A DNA stretch of 64,000 bases from Caldilineaceae bacterium. Its GTDB lineage: Bacteria; Chloroflexota; Anaerolineae; Caldilineales; Caldilineaceae. The DNA lies in assembly GCA_022823185.1 (NCBI GenBank), contig JAJDXQ010000036.1, forward strand, positions 62,001-126,000, in the 5' to 3' direction. The translations under genes were made by a program, and so were the position numbers. Below the pieces are notes generated by a model that saw nothing but the letters and a program-made list of their open reading frames with translations, had not been told where the DNA came from and searched no databases. Positions 1-8,855 of this stretch are shown here, piece after piece; within the stretch, counting starts at the first letter, position 1; each line of letters begins with the position of its first letter.

Positions 1-651
1 GAGCAGTTTGCCGGGTACGGACAGACCAAGGTTGGTGGGACAGTGGTCGACGAGTCCTCGCTTGTGGCTGCCGGGCCAGACGCAGAGGCAACCGTTCTCG
101 ATATTGACGTCCATAAGGGAGAACCAGACGGTGAGCATCTGCGTTTCGTCGGCTTCGGGGCGGACAACGCCGTGGTCCTGGTGGACGGGCGTTTTGCCGA
201 GCTGCACGCGCCCTGTCTCCTCGTTTACCGGTGTGAGATGTTCGGGCGGCTTGAGGCGGACGTGTTGCACAGGATTCGAGTAGATTTCGCCACCAAGAAT
301 TGATTCGACCGCGTCGAGCAGACTCTCGTTGGTCAACATGCGGAAGACAGCGGGGCCGGCCCAGAATGGCGTGTCGGGCTTGACGTTACCCTGGGGCAGG
401 GAGAAGTCGAAGTATTGGGCGTGGACTTTGCCGCTTTCCTGGTAGATTGCGATGAGGCGTTCGGAGAAGGGCAGATCCTCGTAGAGGGAGGAGATCTCTG
501 CGGAGTCATACAGTTCCTGCGCGAGGTTGTCCAGCACCCCTTTGTATTCCTCGATGACCGGGTCTATGTCCTCTTCGGGACTGAAGACATCCTGGACAAT
601 GACATAGCCGTGTTCGTCATAGTGTTCAAGCTGTTCGGCCGAGAGTTTCAT
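1..651 (-). CDS. Phytanoyl-CoA dioxygenase family protein (3' end truncated by window start)
   Basis: Not in ORF track (edge-truncated). Hand translation of the minus strand: MKLSAEQLEHYDEHGYVIVQDVFSPEEDIDPVIEEYKG...VHQDHGVVRPEADETQMLTVWFSLMDVNIENGCLCVWPGSHKRG; HxD and WPGSH motifs typical of PhyH family. GGAGG upstream; alternative ATG at 657. Confidence 0.85.
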   Translation of the reverse strand, partial: MKLSAEQLEHYDEHGYVIVQDVFSPEEDIDPVIEEYKGVLDNLAQELYDSAEISSLYEDLPFSERLIAIYQESGKVHAQYFDFSLPQGNVKPDTPFWAGPAVFRMLTNESLLDAVESILGGEIYSNPVQHVRLKPPEHLTPVNEETGRVQLGKTPVHQDHGVVRPEADETQMLTVWFSLMDVNIENGCLCVWPGSHKRGLVDHCPTNLGLSVPGKLL

Positions 652-700
652 GGTCATGCCCTCCTGTATGCATTCCCAATGAACAAGGTAAAGATGAATG

Positions 701-1825
701 CTACGTGTTGCGTGTGTCTTCGGTCATGTTTTCGCTGCGCAGCTGGGCTGCGCGTATATCGTACTTGCCAGGGCGCTGCGGCGTCAAGTGGCCTGATTCC
801 ACCATGAGGTCGAGGGGATTGACCCGCGTCTGGAGGGGCAAATCCACTCTTTCGTGCATGCGGGCGGATTCGTATACGGCGTGAATCATCTGGAGGGCTT
901 TATAGCCCTGCTCTCCCTGCCCGCGGTGGGCGTCGACCTTGCCTTCGACCCAGTCGGCCAGTTCGTCAGCCTGGGCGGTCGCGCCTTCCTGCCATTCGAA
1001 ACGATTGCCCAGTCCTGCCACGGTATAGAACTTGCCGTCGGGCACATGCTCTTCCCAGCGGCCGTTGCTCTTGGCATTGAGGATCTGAAGGGATTGGGTT
1101 GTCAGACTGATCATGCCGTCGCTGCCGAAGATCTGCGCGCCCTGATAGTAGTCGGGCACGAGGTCGCTGAGGATCAGGGCCCGGGGACCGCCGGCGAATT
1201 GGAAGACGGCCATGGCGCGGTCCTCGATGCGCGTGGCGCGTTCGTGCTGGTCAGTTTTGCGTTCGATGTTGCCCATGACCCAAACGCAGTCGTCGTCAGA
1301 GAGCAGGTAGCGGTACATGTCTGTCTGGTGTGAACTGTAGTTGGGGAGACCGGCTCCGCCCATGCTCTGGATGAGGCTGACTTCGCCGATGGCATTGCAG
1401 CCGATGAGCTCTTTGGCGAGTGTGTATGCTGGCAGGAAGCGGCGCTGGTGGCCGATGGCGAGCTTCACGCTGTTTCGGCGGCAGGCGATCATCATCTGCT
1501 CGGCTGCGCCGACTGTATCGGCCATGGGTTTTTCGCATAGGATGGCCTGCGGTTTGAATGCGGCTGCGGCGATGGTCCAGGGGGCGTGCCCTTTGTGCCA
1601 GGTGCAGATGGAGACGACGTCGGGGCGCTCCCTTTCCATCATTTCGCGGCCGTCGGTGTAGTGCGCGGGGGCGATGTCGAACTGGGCGTTCTTTTCGGCC
1701 ATGGCCTCCTGGCTGAGGTCTGCCAGAGCGACGATGTCAAAGCGGTCTGAGGCGAGGTAGCCGTGGATGTGGTTTGCTGAGATGCCGCCTGCGCCGATCA
1801 CGGCGGCACGAAGTTTACTAGGCAT
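701..1825 (-). CDS. Gfo/Idh/MocA family NAD(P)-dependent oxidoreductase
   Basis: 374 aa; N-terminal AAVIGAGGISANHIHGY Rossmann motif, ILCEKPMADT (EKP motif). Confidence 0.9.
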   Translation of the reverse strand: MPSKLRAAVIGAGGISANHIHGYLASDRFDIVALADLSQEAMAEKNAQFDIAPAHYTDGREMMERERPDVVSICTWHKGHAPWTIAAAAFKPQAILCEKPMADTVGAAEQMMIACRRNSVKLAIGHQRRFLPAYTLAKELIGCNAIGEVSLIQSMGGAGLPNYSSHQTDMYRYLLSDDDCVWVMGNIERKTDQHERATRIEDRAMAVFQFAGGPRALILSDLVPDYYQGAQIFGSDGMISLTTQSLQILNAKSNGRWEEHVPDGKFYTVAGLGNRFEWQEGATAQADELADWVEGKVDAHRGQGEQGYKALQMIHAVYESARMHERVDLPLQTRVNPLDLMVESGHLTPQRPGKYDIRAAQLRSENMTEDTRNT

Positions 1826-1940
1826 TGTTACATCCGTACAGAGCTGGTTGGCACGGGAGCCTTTCTCAAACGGAGTCGGTCAGTGACTTCAGTCTTCGCT
1901 GTGGGCGAACTCTCCAGGCAGTCTGTTGGGCGGATTGCGA

Positions 1941-2726
1941 TTAGACAGAGGTATAACCGCCGTCAACGACCAGGATTTGGCCGGTGACCATGCGGGCGGC
2001 ATCGGAGGCCATGTAGATGACGGCGCCGGCGATCTCATGGGGTTCGGCGATGCGTCCCATGGGGATTTTTTCCAGGTTTTTGGCGAAGTCCGGGTTCTGG
2101 ATGGCCTGTTCGAGGAGCGGTGTACGGGTAAATGTGGGCGCGACCGCGTTGACGGTGATGCCGTGGGGGGCCCATTCGACAGCGAGCGAGCGGGTCATCT
2201 GGCCGACGGCCCCTTTGGCCGAGGCGTAGATAGAGCGGAGCGGGCCGCCAACGACGCCGACCTGGGAGCTGATGGCGATCACGCTGCCCTGGATTTCGGC
2301 TTCGATCATACGGCGGGCGCATGCAGTGGACATGAAGAACGCGCCTTTGAAATTGACGTCGGAAATGAAGTCGAACTCGTCTTCAGAGTAGTCGAGGGCG
2401 GGCTTTGGGCTGTTGTAACCGGCGTTGTTGACGACGGAATCAATGCGGCCAAACGTGTCCCATGTCTGGGTGACGAACCGCTCGATGCTGTCGAGGTCGG
2501 TCACGTCGAGATGCCAGGCTTCGGCCTGGACGCCGTGGGAGCGGCAGAGCTGGGCGGTTTCTTCGCTTTCGCTGACGGTACGGCTGCCAAGGGCCAGGCT
2601 GGCGTTGTAGCGGGCGGCGGTTTCGGCGATGGATTTGCCGATGCCTTTCCCGGCGCCGGTAACGATCATGACTTTGCCGCTCAGGTCGAAACTTACTTCA
2701 TCAGACACGTTGGTCTCCTTGTTCAC
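1941..2726 (-). CDS. SDR family oxidoreductase
   Basis: 261 aa; VTGAGKGIGKSIAE, NNAGYN, YASAKGA, C-terminal VTGQILVVDGGYTSV. Confidence 0.93.
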   Translation of the reverse strand: MNKETNVSDEVSFDLSGKVMIVTGAGKGIGKSIAETAARYNASLALGSRTVSESEETAQLCRSHGVQAEAWHLDVTDLDSIERFVTQTWDTFGRIDSVVNNAGYNSPKPALDYSEDEFDFISDVNFKGAFFMSTACARRMIEAEIQGSVIAISSQVGVVGGPLRSIYASAKGAVGQMTRSLAVEWAPHGITVNAVAPTFTRTPLLEQAIQNPDFAKNLEKIPMGRIAEPHEIAGAVIYMASDAARMVTGQILVVDGGYTSV

Positions 2727-2857
2727 AATTGGCCGCAGGTGAGCGTTTAGCTGAGTTTCTGCGATGTTGCTCGAGGAAATGCGGGAAAGAGTTGGGCGTT
2801 GGTGAAATGCCGGTCCTTGTATTCAGCCGGTCCTGGCTGACGTTTTCAGGGGGCCGG

Positions 2858-3700
2858 TTAGTTGCGTTCGATGCCGGCGTCGTTGAATGCCTGCGCCAGG
2901 ACCTCGTAGGTCTGCGTTGCGACCGCCAGAGGGTAGTAGGGAGTGCGGCGCTGCACCATATTGCTGATTTCGGCGGTAATGAAGCCGGTATATCCATGGC
3001 GCTGCATGGATTTGAGGTAGGCAACGTAGTCGAATTCCCCTTCGCCGGGGACGAGGAATTCGAAGTCGGGAACGACGCCGCGTTCGTCTTTGACGTGTGT
3101 GTGGCGGGCAAGCGGCGCCAGCTTCGAGACGGACTCCTCGATGCCGATGCCCATTACATTGAAATGGCTTATGTCGAAGTTGACTGCGACGGCGTCAGAG
3201 CCGACGCGACGGATTACTTCGGTCGTGCGGTCAGGCGTGTCGATGATGGAGCCGACGTGGGGTTCGATGGCGATGGTTACGCCCTGGCTTTCGGCGTACT
3301 GGGCGGCTTCCTGGATGCGTTCGACGAGCATGTCCAGCTTGCTGTCCCAGTCTTCCGGCGCCCCTCCGGCGGTGGTGTCGATTACGGGCGGTCCGTCGGG
3401 CCCCGCCCAGTCTACGGCGAGGTCGATAGTTTGTTTGAGGCGGTGGAGGTTGGCGGCGTGGTTGGCGCTGTCTTCATCCATGAGGCTGACGTGGCCTGCG
3501 ATGGCGGGCAGTTGGAGATTATGCTCGCGCAACAGGTTGAGGATACAACGGCGCTCGTCGGAGGTGAGCGATTCGAGAGCCGTTGTGTGGTGGGAGAGGA
3601 CTGTGAGCTCTACCCCGTCGAAACCGAGGCCGCTGAGGTGGCGGACGATGGCATCAATGGGAACCGCTGGCATGCCCCAGGTGCTGAATCCCAGTTTCAT
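2858..3700 (-). CDS. Sugar phosphate isomerase/epimerase (xylose isomerase-like TIM barrel)
   Basis: 280 aa; MKLGFSTWGMPAVPIDAIVRHLSGLGFDGVEL...AIEPHVGSIIDTP...FDISHFNVMG...HTHVKDERG. Confidence 0.88.
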   Translation of the reverse strand: MKLGFSTWGMPAVPIDAIVRHLSGLGFDGVELTVLSHHTTALESLTSDERRCILNLLREHNLQLPAIAGHVSLMDEDSANHAANLHRLKQTIDLAVDWAGPDGPPVIDTTAGGAPEDWDSKLDMLVERIQEAAQYAESQGVTIAIEPHVGSIIDTPDRTTEVIRRVGSDAVAVNFDISHFNVMGIGIEESVSKLAPLARHTHVKDERGVVPDFEFLVPGEGEFDYVAYLKSMQRHGYTGFITAEISNMVQRRTPYYPLAVATQTYEVLAQAFNDAGIERN

Positions 3701-3874
3701 GGTTGTGATTGCCTGTTTCTACGCTCTTTCGATGGTCTGGGGCGTTCCTGACCAGTGTATTGGATGGGCTTTTCTAGCTTCACATGATGATACGGAATTG
3801 TCGTGGAAAGCGCAAACTTTCTCACGACGGTTGCGACACAGTTCGGTCGAGGGGGATTGGACAGGAGAAGCGGG

Positions 3875-4813
3875 TCATCCCAGGGTAACGACGCCCTTTA
3901 CATAGGACGGGTCGCCGGCTAGGATCTCTTCCATGAGTGAGGGGTAGCCTGCAAGGGTTGCGGTGTGGGTGACGAGGGGACGCAGATCGAAAACGCCGGC
4001 GTGGATGAGGCGGATAGCCTGGGGGAATGTGTTGCGAATTCTGGACGAGGGCGAGGAGTTGACGATGGTGAAGCCGCCCAGGTGCCATTTTGTGGGGTCG
4101 AAGGTGGCATTCTGGCCTTTTATCCAGCCGAACAGGTTGATGCGGCCGCCGCGTTTGACGATGTCGGCGGCGAGGTCGAGGCCGGCCTGGCTTCCGGATG
4201 CGTCAACGACGACGTCGATGTTGCGGGCGAACAGGGCGGCGACGAGGTCGCCGGGGTCGTGGTCGGCAGGGTTGACGGTTTCGGGGGCGCCCTGCTGGCG
4301 GGCGAGGGCCAGGCGCTGCTCGGCGATGTCGATGGCGATGAGCTCGCCGACGGGGGAGTGGAGGAGGCCCTGGAGGATGAGCTGGCCCATGAAGCCGCAG
4401 CCGATGAGGGCGACGGTCTCACCGGCATGGAGCTGGGTTTGATCGATGCCCGTGACGGCGCAGGAGACGGGCTCGACGATCCAGTGCTCGTCGGCGAGGT
4501 CGGAGTCGGGGATGGGGTAGATGCTTTGGCTGGGTAAGTTACGGATCGTTGCGAAGCCGCCGCCGGCGACTCTGTCGCCTTCTTTGAAGCCGGAGACGCC
4601 TGGTCCGACTTTGGTGATGTAACCTACGCCTTCGTGTCCCGGTGGGGCCATTGGGACCATGTCAGAGCCGAGCTTGGCGGTGACGATGTCCCAGGAGCAG
4701 ATGCCGCAGGCGCCGCCGGTGACTTGGACTTCGCCTTCGGCTGGGTCGTTGATTGGGGTGGTGAAGAGGTCGATGGCGCCGTTGTCGAGGTAGCGGAGGG
4801 TCTGGGATTGCAT
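3875..4813 (-). CDS. Zinc-binding alcohol dehydrogenase family (MDR) protein
   Basis: ORF track extends to 5062, but the plausible start MQSQTLRYLDNGAI is at 4813; PPGHEGVGYITKVG, VALIGCGFMGQLILQ motifs. Confidence 0.88.
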   Translation of the reverse strand: MQSQTLRYLDNGAIDLFTTPINDPAEGEVQVTGGACGICSWDIVTAKLGSDMVPMAPPGHEGVGYITKVGPGVSGFKEGDRVAGGGFATIRNLPSQSIYPIPDSDLADEHWIVEPVSCAVTGIDQTQLHAGETVALIGCGFMGQLILQGLLHSPVGELIAIDIAEQRLALARQQGAPETVNPADHDPGDLVAALFARNIDVVVDASGSQAGLDLAADIVKRGGRINLFGWIKGQNATFDPTKWHLGGFTIVNSSPSSRIRNTFPQAIRLIHAGVFDLRPLVTHTATLAGYPSLMEEILAGDPSYVKGVVTLG

Positions 4814-5078
4814 GTTGGTGTTCCTTGTTTTTTGGGAATGGTAACACAGGGGGAACTGCAACGGCGAACGGCGACGGTGAACGGCAACATCTTTTGAGCC
4901 ACGGAAGGACACGGAGGGGCACGGAGAATGGCAGGGGAAGGGCGCGAGGGCAAGAGCGGCTCTGTGGAATGGGTGGGGGGTTAGCGGAACAGCAGAGATT
5001 ATGCTAGTATGCGGCTGAGATGGGCCTGTTTGGGATGGCCCAAATGTGGACTTTACGGACAATATAGGAGGATTGAAA

Positions 5079-6437
5079 ATGAAGGGGAAGAGTTCGAGGT
5101 CGCTGTCGCGGCGAGCGTTTGTACGATTGGCGACGATGGGCGCCGGCGCGGCGGCGCTGGCGGCGTGCGCGCCTGTGGCGGCGCCGGCAGGAGGCGACGA
5201 CGGAGGAGACGCCGGGATGGCGGAGCCGACGTCGGTAACGTTCCTTACTCAGGGCGGCGGCGAAATCTCGTTTTTGCGATACGAGCCGCTGATTGAGGAT
5301 TTTCAGGCGGCGAATTCGGGCATTACGATTGATCCGATATGGGAGCCGGGCGGCGCGATCGAGATTCAGACGAAGCTGCTGACTTTGATCGCGGCGGGCG
5401 ATGGGCCGGATGCCTATTGGGCGCACAGTTACACGAACTCCGGTCAGGCGGTGCGAAACATCCAGCTGGATATCAACCCGTTTATCGACGCGGACGACGA
5501 CATCAGCGGCGACGACTTTCTGCTGGCGGCGTACAAGGATTTTCAGTACGAGGGCAGGCAGATTGGGTTCCCGCGTGAGACGACGAGCACTGTGATCATC
5601 TACAATGCCGAGTTGTTTGACGCGGCGGGCGCGGCGAGGCCGGGCGACGGCTGGACGTGGGCCGACTTCGCGGAGAGCGCGGCAGCGATCACGCAAGGCG
5701 AAGGGACGGAGCGGGTCTTTGGAACGGCAGACTGGCATCTGAACCGGAACACGTGGATCAAGATGTGGCAGAAGGGCGGCGACGTTTTGAGCGCAGACCG
5801 CACGCAGTTCACGATGAACCAGGAGCCGGGTATTTCGCAGGTGGTTGAGATACAGGGCTGGCATGATGAAGATAGCGGATTTCACGTGCCGGCGACTGTG
5901 CGTGAGGCGGGCGGATTCGGAACGGGTGATCTGTTCACGACGGGCCGGATCGGCATGTTCCCGCAGTTCTCGGTGTTTTCGAATGTGATGAGCTCGGAGT
6001 TTGAGTGGGATATCGCGCATCTTCCGGTGGATGACGACGATACGCAGACGACGCGGGTTGCGTCGGCCGGACACAGTCTTTACAGCGGCACTGAGAATCC
6101 GGATGAGGCGTGGCAGTGGATGAAGTTCCTGGGCGGCGAGAACGCGTTCCGGCACTGGGTGGATGCGACGGGGTTGAATGTGCCGTCGTTGAAGGTGGTG
6201 GCGGAGAATCTGCTGGAGGCGAGCGCGGATGCGCTGCCGCCGAGCGCGCAGATCATGTTGGATGCGTTTGAGTACGGCAGGCCTGAACCTGTTGCCGGTG
6301 ACTGGATTGGCGTGCACCGCGAGGTGCAGCCGGCGCTAAACTCGATCTACGGCATTGAGAAGGCGGATGCGCAGGCGACGCTGGATGCGATTGCGAGTCG
6401 GGTTGAGGAGCTGGCGGTCTACGTGCCAGGTGTGTAG
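5079..6437 (+). CDS. Extracellular sugar-binding protein of CUT1 ABC transporter (Tat lipoprotein)
   Basis: AGGAGG RBS before ATG 5079; SRRAFVRLATMGAGAAALAAC Tat motif plus lipobox; family 1 SBP-like body (ending EELAVYVPGV). Confidence 0.9.
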   Translation: MKGKSSRSLSRRAFVRLATMGAGAAALAACAPVAAPAGGDDGGDAGMAEPTSVTFLTQGGGEISFLRYEPLIEDFQAANSGITIDPIWEPGGAIEIQTKLLTLIAAGDGPDAYWAHSYTNSGQAVRNIQLDINPFIDADDDISGDDFLLAAYKDFQYEGRQIGFPRETTSTVIIYNAELFDAAGAARPGDGWTWADFAESAAAITQGEGTERVFGTADWHLNRNTWIKMWQKGGDVLSADRTQFTMNQEPGISQVVEIQGWHDEDSGFHVPATVREAGGFGTGDLFTTGRIGMFPQFSVFSNVMSSEFEWDIAHLPVDDDDTQTTRVASAGHSLYSGTENPDEAWQWMKFLGGENAFRHWVDATGLNVPSLKVVAENLLEASADALPPSAQIMLDAFEYGRPEPVAGDWIGVHREVQPALNSIYGIEKADAQATLDAIASRVEELAVYVPGV

Positions 6438-6445
6438 CATTTTAC

Positions 6446-6487
6446 CTCGTAGGGTTTAAGGGAGGTGACTCCCTTAAACCCTACGAG
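6446..6487. promoter_or_regulatory. Perfect 19-bp stem / 4-nt (GTGA) loop inverted repeat downstream of SBP gene
   Basis: CTCGTAGGGTTTAAGGGAG-GTGA-CTCCCTTAAACCCTACGAG read directly; starts 9 nt after the SBP stop codon; no T-run. Confidence 0.9.
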
Positions 6488-6517
6488 TAGACCCCGCTTT
6501 GGGTCGGAGCCCAACGT

Positions 6518-6528
6518 AACAACCGAGA
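6518..6528 (+). repeat. Direct repeat copy A (AACAACCGAGA) flanking the ATPase cassette
   Basis: Identical 11-mer at 8801-8811. Confidence 0.6.
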
Positions 6529-6787
6529 TCGAGAGAAAAGAGAGTCATTATTGGATAGTCTGACATCCAGGATCTGATTCCTGACTGTCGTTTGATTGTA
6601 TTTTGCTGGCTTGATCTGCAATATTCCTTGGGGAGGCAAGACGCAACCGGGCGTTCCGATGTGTCGTCTGGCCGCCGCCGAGAAAGCGGCGCAAAAGGGG
6701 AGGGCGATCAGACCTATAGGGATGGCCCAAGTGAATCTTCTACTGTCGCCCGAGCCTCGGTAGTCTCAATTGGGTTGGAGAGTCAGG

Positions 6788-8038
6788 ATGTTTCGAGACA
6801 TATCATTTGTCAACTATCGCACACATCGCGAGTCGTCCATTTCACTACATCCGATTACCCTACTGGTTGGCAATAACAACTCCGGGAAATCGAATATTTT
6901 ACAGGGGCTTCAGCATCTTTCCCGCCTTGTTTGGCGCTCCCATCCAAGGCGCAGTCGTGCCGAACTTTCCAGCGTGCATTGGGGGCCCGACTTTTTTCGC
7001 CATAAATATCGCATGGCAAAAGACGACGAGCCCTTAGCTTGGTCAGTTACTTGGGAAGAAGATGGCGCAAAAGTCAGGTATGAACTAGAGCTCGTTCAGG
7101 TGAAGTCTACGAGAGATTTCGTACGGTGCCGAGAGAGAATTGAGCATATGTGCGGGAGTGGAGCTTGTCACGAGATTGTCAGCGGATACGAAGGGGATTC
7201 AGACCGTCTTGAATTACAAACTAAAGTCGATGGGGACCGGGATATACCGGTGGAGGCCAGGAGGAACCTCAACACTTTTTTTGAAAAGCTAGGCGGCGCG
7301 TTTGCATACCACTTTCAACCCTCTCATCTGAACAACTCGTTAGTTCGAGAGGCCAAGATCGACCCTTACAAAGTGGACGAAATGGTGCGAATTCCCTCCA
7401 AGATCGGCTATGAGGGCGGAAACTTTCAGAGGCTGTTGTTTTATGCAAAGGAGCGCGAAGAGCGAGTGTTTTCGCGCTTTGTCGCTCTCGTCAGACGCTT
7501 CAACGATGACTTTCATAGTGTCCGACTCAATGAAAATGGTATTCCCATCTGGGAGTTTGATTTTGGCTGTGTCAGGTCCGACCGACTCTTGGAAGAATTC
7601 ACTCCTGACTTGCTTTCAGACGGATTTCTCAAAGCTGCCGCGATTGCATTGATGGTATCTTTGGACAGGCCACCATCGATAATCATGCTTGAAGAAATAG
7701 AAAACGGTATTAACCCTGGGAACATTCGTGAAGTGATGCACTGGCTGTGGCAGGCAGCTTCGACCCATCGGGAAATCGGGAGATCGCAATTCCTATTGAC
7801 TTCCCATAGTCCTACAGTTCTGCGGGAGTTCTCTGAAAACCTGGACAGCGTATACACATTGCGCCTGGACAGACCTTCGCACCAGAGCGACGTAAGAAAC
7901 CTCAATGATTCTCTGGAAACCTTAGTCGGGATCGGCGCAGTGGAAGGTGAATTCAGGGACGACGCCGGCGGAAATCGCAAGGTCAAGATTCCACCCTATC
8001 AGTTAACGGAACTCTGGTATTCAGGAACGATAGGGTAA
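6788..8038 (+). CDS. AAA/ABC-type ATPase of the OLD/AAA_21-like class, putative defence protein
   Basis: MFRDISFVNYRTHRESSISLHPITLLVGNNNSGKSNILQGLQ (Walker A), SIIMLEEIENGINPGNIREVMHWL (Walker B-like), FLLTSHSPTVLREF (H-loop). ORF track start 6770; ATG 6788 fits RBS better. Confidence 0.85.
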   Translation: MFRDISFVNYRTHRESSISLHPITLLVGNNNSGKSNILQGLQHLSRLVWRSHPRRSRAELSSVHWGPDFFRHKYRMAKDDEPLAWSVTWEEDGAKVRYELELVQVKSTRDFVRCRERIEHMCGSGACHEIVSGYEGDSDRLELQTKVDGDRDIPVEARRNLNTFFEKLGGAFAYHFQPSHLNNSLVREAKIDPYKVDEMVRIPSKIGYEGGNFQRLLFYAKEREERVFSRFVALVRRFNDDFHSVRLNENGIPIWEFDFGCVRSDRLLEEFTPDLLSDGFLKAAAIALMVSLDRPPSIIMLEEIENGINPGNIREVMHWLWQAASTHREIGRSQFLLTSHSPTVLREFSENLDSVYTLRLDRPSHQSDVRNLNDSLETLVGIGAVEGEFRDDAGGNRKVKIPPYQLTELWYSGTIG

Positions 8039-8044
8039 CAACAC

Positions 8045-8761
8045 ATGCCTTGCAGGATCGGGATTATTGGCGACGGTCCGACTGACCTGAGTATTGTTGG
8101 GCGGCTCGCAGAGTGCGCAGCTACCCTCAATGTGAGCCGTACCCTATCCGTGGAGCTAATCGAGCTCCGTCGTCAGAATCTTCGGGACGCGGTGGACAGA
8201 TACTGGAAGGAAGCGATCCGCTCGGACGATTACAGTGTCACAGGACGGGCCGGCCTGAAGCTACTTGGCGCGGCGTCTGCGATGCTTCATGGCGCCATCA
8301 ACGACTTTGAGAGCAGTCTGCGGGGCGAAGGAGTCTCCTGGAGGGATGTTATCGTCCTTTCCACTGATACAGAGCGACACTTTGCAACTTCTGACAGGTA
8401 CTTTGACGCTTGGGCCACACACATGCCAAAGATCCTGTTGACCGCAGCCGAGAAGACGTGTCATCAACTGATTCAATGGGGACGCGATCCCTCTATTGTT
8501 CCAACCATCGTTCCGTTGCCGCTGTTCCCGTCTTCCGAAACGATTGTGGCGGCGGCAAAGGACAACTTCGGCGCCATTCACGGCTTGCGTCCGGGCGAAT
8601 TGAAGGTGAAGCTATACAACGTAAGAGATCTGAAAATGCTCTCGAGAGAAGAGTTCGAGAGACAGGCAATGGAACCGCTTACCAGGAATTCAATCGAGCA
8701 GATCTTCAGGCTCATTCCCGAGAGCAGACCACTTATCCATGTTCTGCTTCAACGATGGTAA
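8045..8761 (+). CDS. Putative TOPRIM/DUF4276-like partner of the ATPase; function unknown
   Basis: 238 aa; IGIIGDGPTDLSIVGRL start resembles the 'EGxTE' start of DUF4276-type proteins; VIVLSTDTERH acidic motif; 6 nt downstream of the ATPase stop codon. Confidence 0.5.
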   Translation: MPCRIGIIGDGPTDLSIVGRLAECAATLNVSRTLSVELIELRRQNLRDAVDRYWKEAIRSDDYSVTGRAGLKLLGAASAMLHGAINDFESSLRGEGVSWRDVIVLSTDTERHFATSDRYFDAWATHMPKILLTAAEKTCHQLIQWGRDPSIVPTIVPLPLFPSSETIVAAAKDNFGAIHGLRPGELKVKLYNVRDLKMLSREEFERQAMEPLTRNSIEQIFRLIPESRPLIHVLLQRW

Positions 8762-8800
8762 GGGGTATGCGTTTTCCCAAGATTGCTCTCAATCGGGAGG

Positions 8801-8811
8801 AACAACCGAGA
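8801..8811 (+). repeat. Direct repeat copy B (AACAACCGAGA) flanking the ATPase cassette
   Basis: Identical 11-mer at 6518-6528. Confidence 0.6.
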
Positions 8812-8855
8812 ATAGTTTTAGGCTTTCGGTGAGCAGGACATAGAAGGGTTAGGTT

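Noticed and set aside
8-303. Plus-strand ORFs at the window start
   Set aside because: Antisense to the truncated phytanoyl-CoA dioxygenase gene.
5004-6317. 437-aa minus-strand ORF opposite the SBP gene
   Set aside because: Arg/His-rich antisense shadow ORF typical of high-GC DNA; the plus strand carries a clear SBP with RBS and Tat signal.
6461-6470. GGGAGGTGAC in the hairpin loop as a strong ribosome-binding site
   Set aside because: No start codon at suitable spacing downstream; more likely part of the stem-loop only.
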